Position numbers and translations under genes: made by a program. A stretch of DNA of 64,000 bases from Breoghania corrubedonensis (GTDB lineage: Bacteria > Pseudomonadota > Alphaproteobacteria > Rhizobiales > Stappiaceae). The stretch spans positions 114,019 to 178,018 of the forward strand of contig NZ_QAYG01000011.1 of NCBI RefSeq assembly GCF_003053845.1, given 5' to 3'. Position 1 is the stretch's first letter. Every line of letters begins with the position of its first letter. The notes beneath the pieces were generated by a model. That model did not search any database. It was not told the DNA's origin and was given only the letters and a program-made list of their open reading frames with translations. This document shows, piece after piece, positions 38,076-45,865 of the stretch.

Positions 38076-38738
38076 CTACTGTCCTTTCATCAGCGTATCG
38101 AAAGTCTGCGTGGACTTGCCGGTAAGCTTTGATGTGACATCGATGAGAAGGGAATATTTGATGATTTCGACCTGGACGGCGAAGAGCTGGCCCTCTCGCG
38201 TCATCCAGCTGCCGGAGGCGTCCGTGAGGCGGCTCGTTTGCCCGTCGAACGCGCTGCGAAGACGCGAAAGTCCGTCCAGAATGGAATCGCCGCGCGAATC
38301 CGTTGACTGGATGGCCCCCGGTGCCGTTACCGGTGAGCGATCAAGGTCGAGCCCTCTCAACGCCCGTTGCCGGTCAAGCGCGGGGCTGGACGTCGGCGTC
38401 AGGCCGCCAGGATTTGCCTGTGAGCCGTAGGTTTCGCCCACGGCGGGCCCTGCGCCGGACGAGGGGGCGCTTTCCGCCGGGGGGAAAGGGAACGTGGTCG
38501 GCGCGGCGGATGCGCCCGTGGGCGAGACCGGTTGCGCCGAACCCGCGCCGGCCTGTTGCATGGCGACATCAAAGCGGGCAATCGACGACCCCGTGCCGGC
38601 ATTCGCGATACCTGCGGGGGGAAGACCGGCGAGCTGGCCTTGAAATGCTTCGCCCGTCTGCTCCGGAGCCAGCGTGGCGCTTCTCATCGTGTTTGCAAGT
38701 AATGTGGTCGCTGCAACCATCTCGATACTGATCCTCAC
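38076..38738 (-). CDS. sctI: Type III inner rod protein SctI
   Basis: The 220-residue protein ends in the inner-rod signature: FAVQVEIIKYSLLIDVTSKLTGKSTQTFDTLMKGQ spans the last 37 residues and matches YscI/PscI ends. The preceding 180 residues are Ala/Pro/Gly/Ser-rich and long compared with the usual 100-140 total. The start is uncertain: GTG 38738 is the longest, ATG 38720 the alternative. It joins the export gate to the needle base. Confidence 0.85.
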   Translation of the reverse strand: MRISIEMVAATTLLANTMRSATLAPEQTGEAFQGQLAGLPPAGIANAGTGSSIARFDVAMQQAGAGSAQPVSPTGASAAPTTFPFPPAESAPSSGAGPAVGETYGSQANPGGLTPTSSPALDRQRALRGLDLDRSPVTAPGAIQSTDSRGDSILDGLSRLRSAFDGQTSRLTDASGSWMTREGQLFAVQVEIIKYSLLIDVTSKLTGKSTQTFDTLMKGQ

Positions 38739-38807
38739 TCCGGATGCGCTGCAGTTTCGCCGTGGGACAACCGGGATGGCGGGTTTCCATCACTTTGGCG
38801 GGCGGGT

Positions 38808-39170
38808 TCACATGTTGGCGAGGACACCCTCGGCCATGCGGGAAAACGGGGTCTCCGGGGCGATCTGACAAACGGTTTGGAGGGTCTCGCGCCCATCCGG
38901 CACGTTTCCCCCCTGGATCAGCGCGATGCCCAGGAAGGTTCTGGTTGCGACGGTGGTCGGCGCCCTGTTCAGCTTTGTGATGGCGCTTTGCGCATCGCCG
39001 CTGAGAATGTCGACCATGCTCTCGCCGAGAAAGCCGGCTTCCTGATCCGGACGAAGCGCGCATATCGCCTTGAAGATGGCGCGGGCGTGGTCGTTCATGC
39101 CTCTGGACCCGGCGATGAAACCGATATCCGCAAGCAGGCTGATCAGGTCTCGGTCAAGGATGTCGTCCAT
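38808..39170 (-). CDS. sctG: TPR-type needle chaperone SctG (YscG-like)
   Basis: The 120-residue all-helical protein has TPR-like repeats (NDHARAIFKAICALRPDQEAGFLGESMVDILSGDAQSAITKLN; FLGIALIQGGNVPDGRETLQTV). Its size and place, just before sctI-J-K-L, match YscG, which with YscE holds the needle protein monomeric in the cytosol. A YscE-like gene lies near sctF at 44923. It is the first gene of the minus-strand sct operon. Confidence 0.75.
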   Translation of the reverse strand: MDDILDRDLISLLADIGFIAGSRGMNDHARAIFKAICALRPDQEAGFLGESMVDILSGDAQSAITKLNRAPTTVATRTFLGIALIQGGNVPDGRETLQTVCQIAPETPFSRMAEGVLANM

Positions 39171-39296
39171 GCCATCTCATATCGGACTTGCCGGCTTGCG
39201 CGGATGAATCCATCGCAGGACGCGGGCGGTTAAAGGCGTGGGCGGCCTCTCATGGCCGGCCTGTCTTGAGCCCTAACTCCGAATTGAAAAGGTGGC

Positions 39297-39312
39297 TGTC
39301 CCATTTAGCACA
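39297..39312 (+). promoter_or_regulatory. TGTSCC-N4-RGCACA dyad upstream of sctV
   Basis: TGTCCCATTTAGCACA lies 68 nt before the sctV start in the 210-bp divergent region between sctG and sctV, so it could control both operons. It shares CATTTAGCAC with the inverted copy at 43788-43803. Confidence 0.5.
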
Positions 39313-39380
39313 CCGCCGATTGTCGATCCGACGTTCCCTGAAGCAATGAAGGAAGCAGCCCGCAGAGCAAGAAGCAGCCG

Positions 39381-41531
39381 ATGACGATAGCGCGCGTCTT
39401 ACATGCCATGTCGAAGCGCAATGACGTGATCCTCGCGTTCTTGCTGATCTGCATCGTCTTCATGATGATCCTGCCGCTTCCGACATTTCTCGTCGATGCG
39501 TTGATCGGCCTGAACCTGTGCATTGCCGCGATTTTGTTGATGGTCGCCGTTTATCTGTCCGACATCGTCCAGTTTTCCGCGTTTCCGTCCATCCTGCTTT
39601 TGACCACGCTCTTCCGGCTCGCGCTGTCGATCACCACCACACGGCTCATCCTGCTGCAGGCGGATGCGGGCAAGATCGTCGAGACATTCGGCAACTTCGT
39701 CGTGGCGGGCAATCTGGTCGTGGGGTCGGTGATCTTCCTGATCCTGACGATCGTGAACTTCATGGTGATCACGAAAGGGTCGGAGCGTGTCGCGGAGGTT
39801 TCCGCGCGCTTCTCGCTGGACGCCATGCCCGGCAAGCAGATGTCGATCGATTCCGACATGCGTGCCGGCATGATCGAGATGGACGAGGCCAAGCGCCGGC
39901 GCGCCAAGCTGGAAAAGGAAAGCCAGCTCTACGGCGCCATGGACGGCGCCATGAAGTTCGTCAAGGGCGATGCGATCGCCGGCCTGATCATCATCGCGGT
40001 CAATATCATCGGCGGCGTCATCATCGGCACCAGCCAGCGCGGGATGGAAACGTCGGAAGCGCTCGATGTGTATTCGATCCTGACCATCGGCGACGGGCTG
40101 GTCTCTCAGATCCCGGCGCTGTTCATCTCCATCACCGCGGGCTTCATCGTGACGCGCGTGTCGTCCGATGAAAACAATGATCTGGGCAGCGACATCGCCT
40201 TCCAGCTCATCAACGAACCGAAAGCGTTGATGATCGCCGCGGGTGTCTTGCTGGGCTTTGCCGCCGTGCCGGGCTTTCCTCCCGGGGTCTTCATTCCGCT
40301 TGCCTTGCTGTGCGGCGTCGGCGGCTTCTTCATCATGCGAAACCGGAAAAAGGCGGCAACAGCGAACCGTTCCCACGAAATGCCGAATTTCGCCCCGGCA
40401 ATCGCGAAGAAGGGCGATACCCCCGCCTTTCCGGACAATGACGAGGCGGCCGACTTCGAGAAAGTGGACGCCGTCACCTTCGCCCTGACGGTGCCGCTGA
40501 TCGTCGATATCGCCTCGGCGGTTCGCGGCGCGATCCGGCCGGAAAAGCTCGACAACGAGGTCGCACGCGTCCGCCGCGCGCTCTATTTCGATCTCGGAGT
40601 GCCGTTTCCCGGCATCAATCTGCGACTGAACGACAATCTGAAAGAAGGCGAATACCGCATCATGGTCAATGAGATCCCTGTTGCGGAAGGGCTCGCGCGA
40701 CCGGGCTATTTCATTGCCCGCGAAACAGCGGATAACCTGAAGATGTTCGGGGTACCGTACGAGGTCGGCGACGACTTCCTGCCCAATACCAAGAGCCATT
40801 GGGTCGCCATGAAACACCTGCCCATCGTGCAAAGGGCGGGCATTCAGATCATGACGCTCTCCTCCATGCTGACCTATCACCTCGCGCATGTGCTGAAGGA
40901 TCACGCCGGCGAATTCATCGGGATTCAGGAAGCGATGTACCTGATGAACAAGATGGAGGCGGATTTCGGCGAACTGGTCAGGGAGGCAACGCGCGCCCTG
41001 CCGATCACGACCATAACCGACATTCTCAAGCGGCTGGTCAGCGAAGAGATTTCGATCCGCGATCTGCGCACCATTTTGCAGGCATTGGTGGCATGGGGAC
41101 AGAAGGAGAAGGACCCGATCATGCTGACGGAGCATGTGAGGGGCGCGCTCAGCCGCTACATCACCTACAAGTTCTCCGCCGGGCAGAACGTCATTCCCGC
41201 CTACCTTCTCTCCAAGGAGGTCGAGGACGAAATTCGCGGGGCGGTCCGTCAGACCAGCGGAGCCTCCTACCTGGCGCTTTCGCCCGACATTCATCGCCAG
41301 CTCATCGGGGCGATCAGGGAGGCATTGGGCGAGGTGACCCAGCACACATCCATGCCGGTGATGCTGGCGCCGATGGACATTCGCCGGTTCATGCGAAAGA
41401 TCGTGGAGCGGGACTTCCCGAACCTTCCGGTCCTTTCGTTCCAGGAGCTTGCGGCGGACGCGAATATCCAGCCGCTTGAACGGATCAGGCTCGGCAATAC
41501 CGGCCAGCAGAAACGTCTTTCCACGGTCTGA
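39381..41531 (+). CDS. sctV: Type III export gate protein SctV (LcrD/FlhA)
   Basis: The 716-residue protein has an N-terminal half with about eight membrane helices and the FHIPEP-family motif region (FSLDAMPGKQMSIDSDMRAGMI). A large cytosolic domain from about 340 forms the nonameric ring that receives substrates and SctO. It is divergent from the sctG-U operon. An in-frame ATG at 39408 (MSKRNDVILAF) is a possible alternative start. Confidence 0.97.
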   Translation: MTIARVLHAMSKRNDVILAFLLICIVFMMILPLPTFLVDALIGLNLCIAAILLMVAVYLSDIVQFSAFPSILLLTTLFRLALSITTTRLILLQADAGKIVETFGNFVVAGNLVVGSVIFLILTIVNFMVITKGSERVAEVSARFSLDAMPGKQMSIDSDMRAGMIEMDEAKRRRAKLEKESQLYGAMDGAMKFVKGDAIAGLIIIAVNIIGGVIIGTSQRGMETSEALDVYSILTIGDGLVSQIPALFISITAGFIVTRVSSDENNDLGSDIAFQLINEPKALMIAAGVLLGFAAVPGFPPGVFIPLALLCGVGGFFIMRNRKKAATANRSHEMPNFAPAIAKKGDTPAFPDNDEAADFEKVDAVTFALTVPLIVDIASAVRGAIRPEKLDNEVARVRRALYFDLGVPFPGINLRLNDNLKEGEYRIMVNEIPVAEGLARPGYFIARETADNLKMFGVPYEVGDDFLPNTKSHWVAMKHLPIVQRAGIQIMTLSSMLTYHLAHVLKDHAGEFIGIQEAMYLMNKMEADFGELVREATRALPITTITDILKRLVSEEISIRDLRTILQALVAWGQKEKDPIMLTEHVRGALSRYITYKFSAGQNVIPAYLLSKEVEDEIRGAVRQTSGASYLALSPDIHRQLIGAIREALGEVTQHTSMPVMLAPMDIRRFMRKIVERDFPNLPVLSFQELAADANIQPLERIRLGNTGQQKRLSTV

Positions 41532-41541
41532 GGCGGGGCGG

Positions 41542-42474
41542 ATGAGCAGGTTCGACACTCAAATCAACGCATATGTCTGTTGCCTGTCGGGTTTCGTCGG
41601 CATTCATCTGCTGGTGCATGGCGTCCCGCTCTGCGGGGCCACGATCCGGTTCGCATTGTTGGCCGGCATCGGTCTGCTGCTCGTCCTTGGCGGACTTTGG
41701 CTGAACAGCACGGGAGGCCGTTGGGGCGGGAGAAAATGGCTCGGCCCCGTCGTGGTGCTGGTTGCCGCCGGCTGCTCCATCTATCCGGTCATCTGGCCGC
41801 ACGCCTTCAGCGGTATGGGACTGGCCCATGCCGTGGAGACCACGCGCCTGTGGCCACAGGCCCTTGTCTGCCTGTTCGCCGGCCTGGTTCTGGCAAAGAA
41901 GGATATCGCGACGCGCCATGCCGTGGGTCGCAACAGCTCGGCATCAATCGCGCCCTACGTACTGTTCGGATCGGGGCTCACCTTCGCGGCCTACGCGCTT
42001 GTGACCCGGTTCGCGATCGCGGGGGACACGCGCGGCGCGAACTGGCTTGCAAGCGCGCTTCTGGGCGAGACGCCGATCCGTTATCTGATCGTCGCCATCT
42101 TCTTTGTCATCGCCTCCTACATCGTCGATGCCCTGATGCGCGTGCGAACGGGCGTGCCCCTGACCGGGGCGATACGCAAATTCATCCGCACGCTGATCGC
42201 TGCGCTGCCTCTGCTCGGCTTTCTGGGGACCGTTGTCGGCATCATGAGAGCGCTCGCGGGATTGCCGCTCGTCTTCTCCGGCGATCATACCGTAGCCGCG
42301 GATCTGGCCCCCGCGCTGACCATGAGCCTCGGCGGCATTTCCCTCGCCTTTGAAACGACGCTGCTCGGACTTGTCGCCAGCCTCATCACGACCTTGGCGC
42401 TCGGCTATGTCGAAAAGGTGGAAGCCGACTTTCCCCCCGTCACAAACCGCGTCGCAAACCCCGAGGCACACTGA
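41542..42474 (+). CDS. MotA/TolQ/ExbB-family proton-channel protein in the T3SS locus
   Basis: The 310-residue polytopic protein has four or more N-terminal membrane helices. Its C-terminal part carries the MotA/TolQ/ExbB domain: ALPLLGFLGTVVGIMRALAG near 218-237, then DLAPALTMSLGGISLAFETTLLGLVASLITT, the paired channel helices of the family. Start at ATG 41542, 10 bp after sctV. The two following small genes each encode a membrane anchor with an Asp in or next to it, like ExbD/TolR/MotB partners. It probably forms a proton-driven complex. Such genes are not standard type III components; a role in energising or gating secretion is inferred. Confidence 0.75.
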   Translation: MSRFDTQINAYVCCLSGFVGIHLLVHGVPLCGATIRFALLAGIGLLLVLGGLWLNSTGGRWGGRKWLGPVVVLVAAGCSIYPVIWPHAFSGMGLAHAVETTRLWPQALVCLFAGLVLAKKDIATRHAVGRNSSASIAPYVLFGSGLTFAAYALVTRFAIAGDTRGANWLASALLGETPIRYLIVAIFFVIASYIVDALMRVRTGVPLTGAIRKFIRTLIAALPLLGFLGTVVGIMRALAGLPLVFSGDHTVAADLAPALTMSLGGISLAFETTLLGLVASLITTLALGYVEKVEADFPPVTNRVANPEAH

Positions 42475-42476
42475 CC

Positions 42477-43004
42477 ATGACGGAGGATGACGGTCCCGAA
42501 GAGCCGTTCGATCCGGGGATCGATATTCTCGCCGGCCTGACGGCCGTCATTCTTCTGTCGGTGATCGCCATCCTGCCCATGGCGAACCTCGCAAAGTCCC
42601 GCATTGCCGAAATCGGACGGGTCATGGAAAGGCTCTTGCGGGAGGGGCCTGATGCGACCGGCAACGCGGCCCGGCTGCTGGTCATTGCCCGTCATGACGG
42701 GGCAACCGTCTCGGGGCCGGAGCCCGCTTTTGTCTCTCTCGACGACATCCTCGACAATCAACCGCTCTGGTCGAGGATCCTGGCCAGTTCGCGAAAGGAT
42801 GAGGTGCCCGTTCTCTTCATCGAGGAAAGCGGGCAGGAGGCCGCTTTTCTGCTGGAGACGCTCTTCAGCCGTGCCGGACTTTCAACGATTTCGCGCGTCT
42901 TTCTGGACGGCGCCTGCGGGTTCTTCAAGGAGCGATACAAACCGGGCCAATGCGATTTCGGCGCAGGGCGGACGCGCTTGACCGGCGACGACGATGCGCA
43001 ATAG
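42477..43004 (+). CDS. ExbD/MotB-like single-span protein (first of two)
   Basis: The 175-residue protein has one N-terminal membrane helix (about 15-37, DILAGLTAVILLSVIAILPMA). It is preceded by FDPGID, whose Asp residues recall the essential Asp of ExbD/TolR/MotB anchors. The rest is a periplasmic domain with no motif I recognise. It starts 2 bp after the MotA/ExbB-like gene and overlaps the next by 11 bp, so the three are co-translated. The partner role is inferred from topology and gene order. Confidence 0.55.
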   Translation: MTEDDGPEEPFDPGIDILAGLTAVILLSVIAILPMANLAKSRIAEIGRVMERLLREGPDATGNAARLLVIARHDGATVSGPEPAFVSLDDILDNQPLWSRILASSRKDEVPVLFIEESGQEAAFLLETLFSRAGLSTISRVFLDGACGFFKERYKPGQCDFGAGRTRLTGDDDAQ

Positions 43005-43776
43005 CGCGTTTGTCGTTCTGTCCGATCTCGTCGCCAGTACCCTGGGGATTGCGGTTCTCCTGTTCCTGCTCGCCATTGCCGGTGGGCCGAAGAGTGGCGG
43101 CCCGCTGGCAAACGATATCTCCGCTCACAGCCTGGAAGCGTCTTTCAAGACTTACGACAGCCCCCCGTTGTCGCCGCAAGACGTGGTCGCTGCCCTTTAT
43201 GCCCGAACCTGGGGCAGCGGGCATGCGGCGACCGTGATCGACGTTTTTTCCGATCGCATCGTGCTTGTCCGGCACAGCTCGGAGAAGTTCGATCCGGGGA
43301 CGGAAATTCCGCGCAAGGGCTTGAATCGAGGGGATTTGCCGCCTGGCGTCCTCAGTGGGCATTCAGAAAAACTCCCCGGACCTATAGTATTTAACTTCTC
43401 AAACGAAATGCTGAACGTATTGGGCCGGAATGGTTCGTTCCCGGCTAAGAAGGCGCTTGTTATATCCGTGCCACGTGCCTTGTATCGCGTCGGCCCGAAT
43501 GGTCGCACAAGCTGGTCACCCGGATTTTCTGATCTGATTGGCTCGCGAAGTAATTATCAGCTATTCCGAAAAAGACTTGAAGGATTGTTGGCCGACGTCC
43601 CGTCTTCGTCCCGTCTGCATGTTAACGAAGATGGACGTTTGGCGCGCGGGGCGCATTTCTCATTCCATACAGGCCGAGCCTTGTCGCGGATCCCCGAAGT
43701 AATTGAAAAATTGATAATAATCATCCTCTACGGCATGTCGGCGCTGATTGTTCTTCGCGTGGAGAGAAATCGGTGA
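42994..43776 (+). CDS. ExbD/MotB-like membrane protein (second of two)
   Basis: The 260-residue protein has an N-terminal helix (about 6-30, FVVLSDLVASTLGIAVLLFLLAI) with an Asp at its start, and a second hydrophobic segment near the C-terminus (VIEKLIIIILYGMSALIVL). A periplasmic domain of about 190 residues lies between. GC content and codon choice drop in its 3' third. With the preceding two genes it would form a MotA/B- or ExbB/D-like complex; two different stator subunits beside one channel subunit is unusual. Confidence 0.5.
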   Translation: MRNSAFVVLSDLVASTLGIAVLLFLLAIAGGPKSGGPLANDISAHSLEASFKTYDSPPLSPQDVVAALYARTWGSGHAATVIDVFSDRIVLVRHSSEKFDPGTEIPRKGLNRGDLPPGVLSGHSEKLPGPIVFNFSNEMLNVLGRNGSFPAKKALVISVPRALYRVGPNGRTSWSPGFSDLIGSRSNYQLFRKRLEGLLADVPSSSRLHVNEDGRLARGAHFSFHTGRALSRIPEVIEKLIIIILYGMSALIVLRVERNR

Positions 43777-43787
43777 ATCGTCATAAG

Positions 43788-43803
43788 AGTGCTAAATGTT
43801 ACA
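43788..43803 (-). promoter_or_regulatory. Inverted copy of the locus dyad upstream of the 43873 gene
   Basis: Read on the minus strand this is TGTAACATTTAGCACT, which shares CATTTAGCAC with the sctV site. On the plus strand it keeps the half-site ends GTGC...ACA. It lies 69 nt before the ATG at 43873, matching the spacing of the other copies. Confidence 0.45.
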
Positions 43804-43872
43804 GAGTGACGCAGAATATCCCTGTTGAATGTTAAAAAAATTAAGGCTTTCGGAGGCTGAGGGGATGATGCC

Positions 43873-44154
43873 ATGGCATGGACTGCGAACCCGTTGCAGA
43901 AGTCGACTGTGTCGGCGGCTTTCAATGAAGTGACGCGCGGCCCGGACGGATCCAATAATCTTGGAGCCGTGCGGCGAGAGCAGGGCTCGACCCCAATTGC
44001 TCAACTGAAAGAATCCAAGTTCGAAGAATATCTGAACAGGGGCGGGCTGATGACCCTGCCGCATGACGAAGGCGGGCGGGATGCAACCGGGTTCGATCCA
44101 GCAAGGGAGCTGGAGGCTGTGTCAGTCTATCAACGGCCCGGTACGATTATCTAG
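43873..44154 (+). CDS. Small hypothetical protein in T3SS locus
   Basis: This 93-residue polar protein has no recognised domain. It is preceded by GAGGGG about 9 nt before the ATG and by a copy of the locus regulatory dyad, and lies between the ExbD-like gene and the Crp/Fnr gene. Size and polarity would suit a small secreted protein, a chaperone or an anti-regulator. The call that it is a real gene rests on the ribosome-binding site and context. Confidence 0.5.
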   Translation: MAWTANPLQKSTVSAAFNEVTRGPDGSNNLGAVRREQGSTPIAQLKESKFEEYLNRGGLMTLPHDEGGRDATGFDPARELEAVSVYQRPGTII

Positions 44155-44181
44155 GCAGTAAAACACGAATGATTTATCTGA

Positions 44182-44207
44182 ATAGAAGCAATTTTCCTTG
44201 CTTCTAT
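44182..44207 (+). promoter_or_regulatory. 10-bp perfect inverted repeat before the Crp/Fnr gene
   Basis: ATAGAAGCAA (44182-44191) and TTGCTTCTAT (44198-44207) flank a 6-nt TTTTCC loop, 19 bp ahead of the preferred regulator start. It may be an operator (autoregulation) or an mRNA hairpin. It lacks the trailing T-run of an intrinsic terminator. Confidence 0.45.
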
Positions 44208-44226
44208 AGTAATGATAGGTTTTGAA

Positions 44227-44916
44227 ATGTTGCATTGGTTGCCTGATTACGACGAACTTAATGCCGACGTCAAGTCGGCGATTGCAAGATCGTCGTATAA
44301 GACGGTGTATAATAAGAACAGTGTGATATACTTGCAGGAAGATTCTGCGGACAAATTCTATATTGTACTATCCGGTTATGTCCGCCTCTCCTACATCATG
44401 GAAGATGGGACGGCGATCCTGTATGCGATTGTGCCTCCCGGCGAGAGCTTCGGCGAGCTGGGGGTGTTCGACCGGTCTTTCTACACCGATACGGCTTCGA
44501 CAATCGGAACGGTCAGCGTATTGGTCGTCAATGCGGACATTTTCCATACGGCCGACAGTTGTGGCCGCGAAATTCGCGCGGCGCTCAGCGACCTGATCGC
44601 CAGTCGCTACAAAACCTATATTGACGTTACTAAAAGCCTTTATCTGACAAGTCTTTCCGCGCGGCTGGCGTTGTCCTTGCTGCGGCTGACGATGAGCCTC
44701 GGCCATACCATGGAATACAAGGGACGTGTCGTTCCCTTTCTGGGCACGATGGTGACCCAGAGCGATCTCGGGGCGATGGCGCGGGGCACGCGCGGCAATG
44801 TCAACCGGGTGCTCAAGACATGGGAGCGCGAGGGTCTGATCGTCGCCCAGGACCGGAAAATCATCATTCTCGATCCGGAAGGCCTGGAGACGCAGACCAT
44901 GAACGGGGGGTGGTAG
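44227..44916 (+). CDS. Crp/Fnr-family transcriptional regulator
   Basis: The 229-residue protein has a cyclic-nucleotide-binding-type beta barrel (FYIVLSGYVRLSYIMEDGTAILYAIVPPGESFGELGVFD, residues about 45-85), a long dimer helix and a C-terminal winged helix with TQSDLGAMARGTRGNVNRVLKTWEREGLI. The PGESFGELG loop resembles the cAMP phosphate-binding cassette, but the Arg-Ser/Thr pair of true cAMP binders is replaced by FDRSF. No N-terminal Cys cluster like that of Fnr is seen. ATG 44227 is preferred (AGG 7 nt upstream); ATG 44212 is also in frame. It is probably the local T3SS regulator, acting on the dyads described here. Confidence 0.85.
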   Translation: MLHWLPDYDELNADVKSAIARSSYKTVYNKNSVIYLQEDSADKFYIVLSGYVRLSYIMEDGTAILYAIVPPGESFGELGVFDRSFYTDTASTIGTVSVLVVNADIFHTADSCGREIRAALSDLIASRYKTYIDVTKSLYLTSLSARLALSLLRLTMSLGHTMEYKGRVVPFLGTMVTQSDLGAMARGTRGNVNRVLKTWEREGLIVAQDRKIIILDPEGLETQTMNGGW

Positions 44917-44922
44917 GTGGCA

Positions 44923-45195
44923 ATGTCGAACACGATTTCCGCTCACGACGACGAGGCCGGGCCGGCTTTCGGAATGACCGATCTTGAGGAGAGGCTCGCA
45001 GGCCCCGACGGGCTCGATGTGCGAGAGCAGACGGCCGCGATGCTGGCCGACAAGGCAAGCCGATTGCGGGCGCTGATCGATGCGGGAATGACGCCCGCGG
45101 ATTATCACAAGGCAAGCGCGGCGCACGTGGCTCTGGCGGCGGCCTACGACATTGTTTCCCGGTTTCCCGCAGGTTTACGAGCAGACCGAAAATAA
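44923..45195 (+). CDS. YscE-like needle co-chaperone
   Basis: The 90-residue helical protein, just before the needle gene, has the EscE/YscE/SsaE pattern: helix TDLEERLAG, then a helical hairpin ADKASRLRALIDAGMTPADYHKASAAHVALAAAYDIVSRF. YscE-type proteins bind the TPR protein YscG to chaperone the needle subunit; the YscG-like protein is at 38808. ATG 44923 is used; a GTG at 44917 directly after the regulator's stop is possible. Confidence 0.65.
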   Translation: MSNTISAHDDEAGPAFGMTDLEERLAGPDGLDVREQTAAMLADKASRLRALIDAGMTPADYHKASAAHVALAAAYDIVSRFPAGLRADRK

Positions 45196-45229
45196 CAAGC
45201 ACGTTGGACGAACAGACAGGAAGCGAAAA

Positions 45230-45553
45230 ATGGCAAACATATCTTCAAGTGCGGCGTTTACGGGAACATCCGGTTCTCCGCCGACCTATCCCGGTGGCAC
45301 GGGGTCCGCGAATTACAACGCGAACCGGGAAGGTTTCGACCTGATTTTCCGTCAGACCGAACTTCAGGGCCAGATGGCCGCCATCGAGGAGGATATCCGG
45401 AACATCGAGGCGAACACCAACCTCTCCGATACGGAAAAGATGTTCTCGATGCAGATGGCGATGAACGCCTGGTCGGCGGTGACCAATCTGCGCACCAACA
45501 TGATCAAGAGCGTGTCGGATTCTCTCAAGACGATCGCCCGCAACGTGAACTGA
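45230..45553 (+). CDS. sctF: Type III needle protein SctF
   Basis: The 107-residue protein has a Ser/Gly/Pro-rich N-terminal 35 residues and a helix-turn-helix hairpin (LIFRQTELQGQMAAIEEDIRNIEANTNLSDTEKMFSMQMAMNAWSAVTNLRTNMIKSVSDSLKTIARNVN region, residues about 40-107). The overall size, NLSDTEKMF turn and C-terminal helix fit YscF/MxiH needle subunits, with a longer N-terminus. It lies directly after the YscE-like gene. Confidence 0.8.
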   Translation: MANISSSAAFTGTSGSPPTYPGGTGSANYNANREGFDLIFRQTELQGQMAAIEEDIRNIEANTNLSDTEKMFSMQMAMNAWSAVTNLRTNMIKSVSDSLKTIARNVN

Positions 45554-45865
45554 TCAGTGGCCGCCCGACCGGTTCGCCCGGCAACAAACAGACCTGGAGC
45601 GGTTTCCGTTCTGGCGGAATCGCCTGGGCGACAGGAAACCGCTCCAACCGCACAGGCGAAATCGCCTGCCTGATAAAACTACAGAGAAATCAGTGTGTTG
45701 AGATGTGTTTGGCATATCTCGATCGCTCGGCTTGTTGCCAACTGAACGGAATATGGCCGGAAAGTCACGGGCCCGCCGTGCAGCTTGTCAGGTGCCGGCA
45801 GTGGAACTCGAGGCGGATCGGCGGGCGCTTTGCAGTGCTTGTTCGAAATACGATGGTTGAGCGAA
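45554..45865 (+). other. 312-bp gap between sctF and sctD with two stem-loops
   Basis: No gene is seen. GGAGCGGTTTCC (45596-45607) and GGAAACCGCTCC (45634-45645) form a perfect 12-bp stem. CAGGCGA (45653-45659) and TCGCCTG (45662-45668) form a second. They probably attenuate read-through from the abundantly needed needle gene into sctD, or stabilise needle mRNA. The stretch from 45680 on is more AT-rich and may carry a promoter for sctD. Confidence 0.55.

Noticed and set aside
39399..41558. A 719-codon minus-strand open frame opposite sctV
   Set aside because: SctV is unmistakable on the plus strand; the antisense product is low-complexity His/Asp/Arg-rich.
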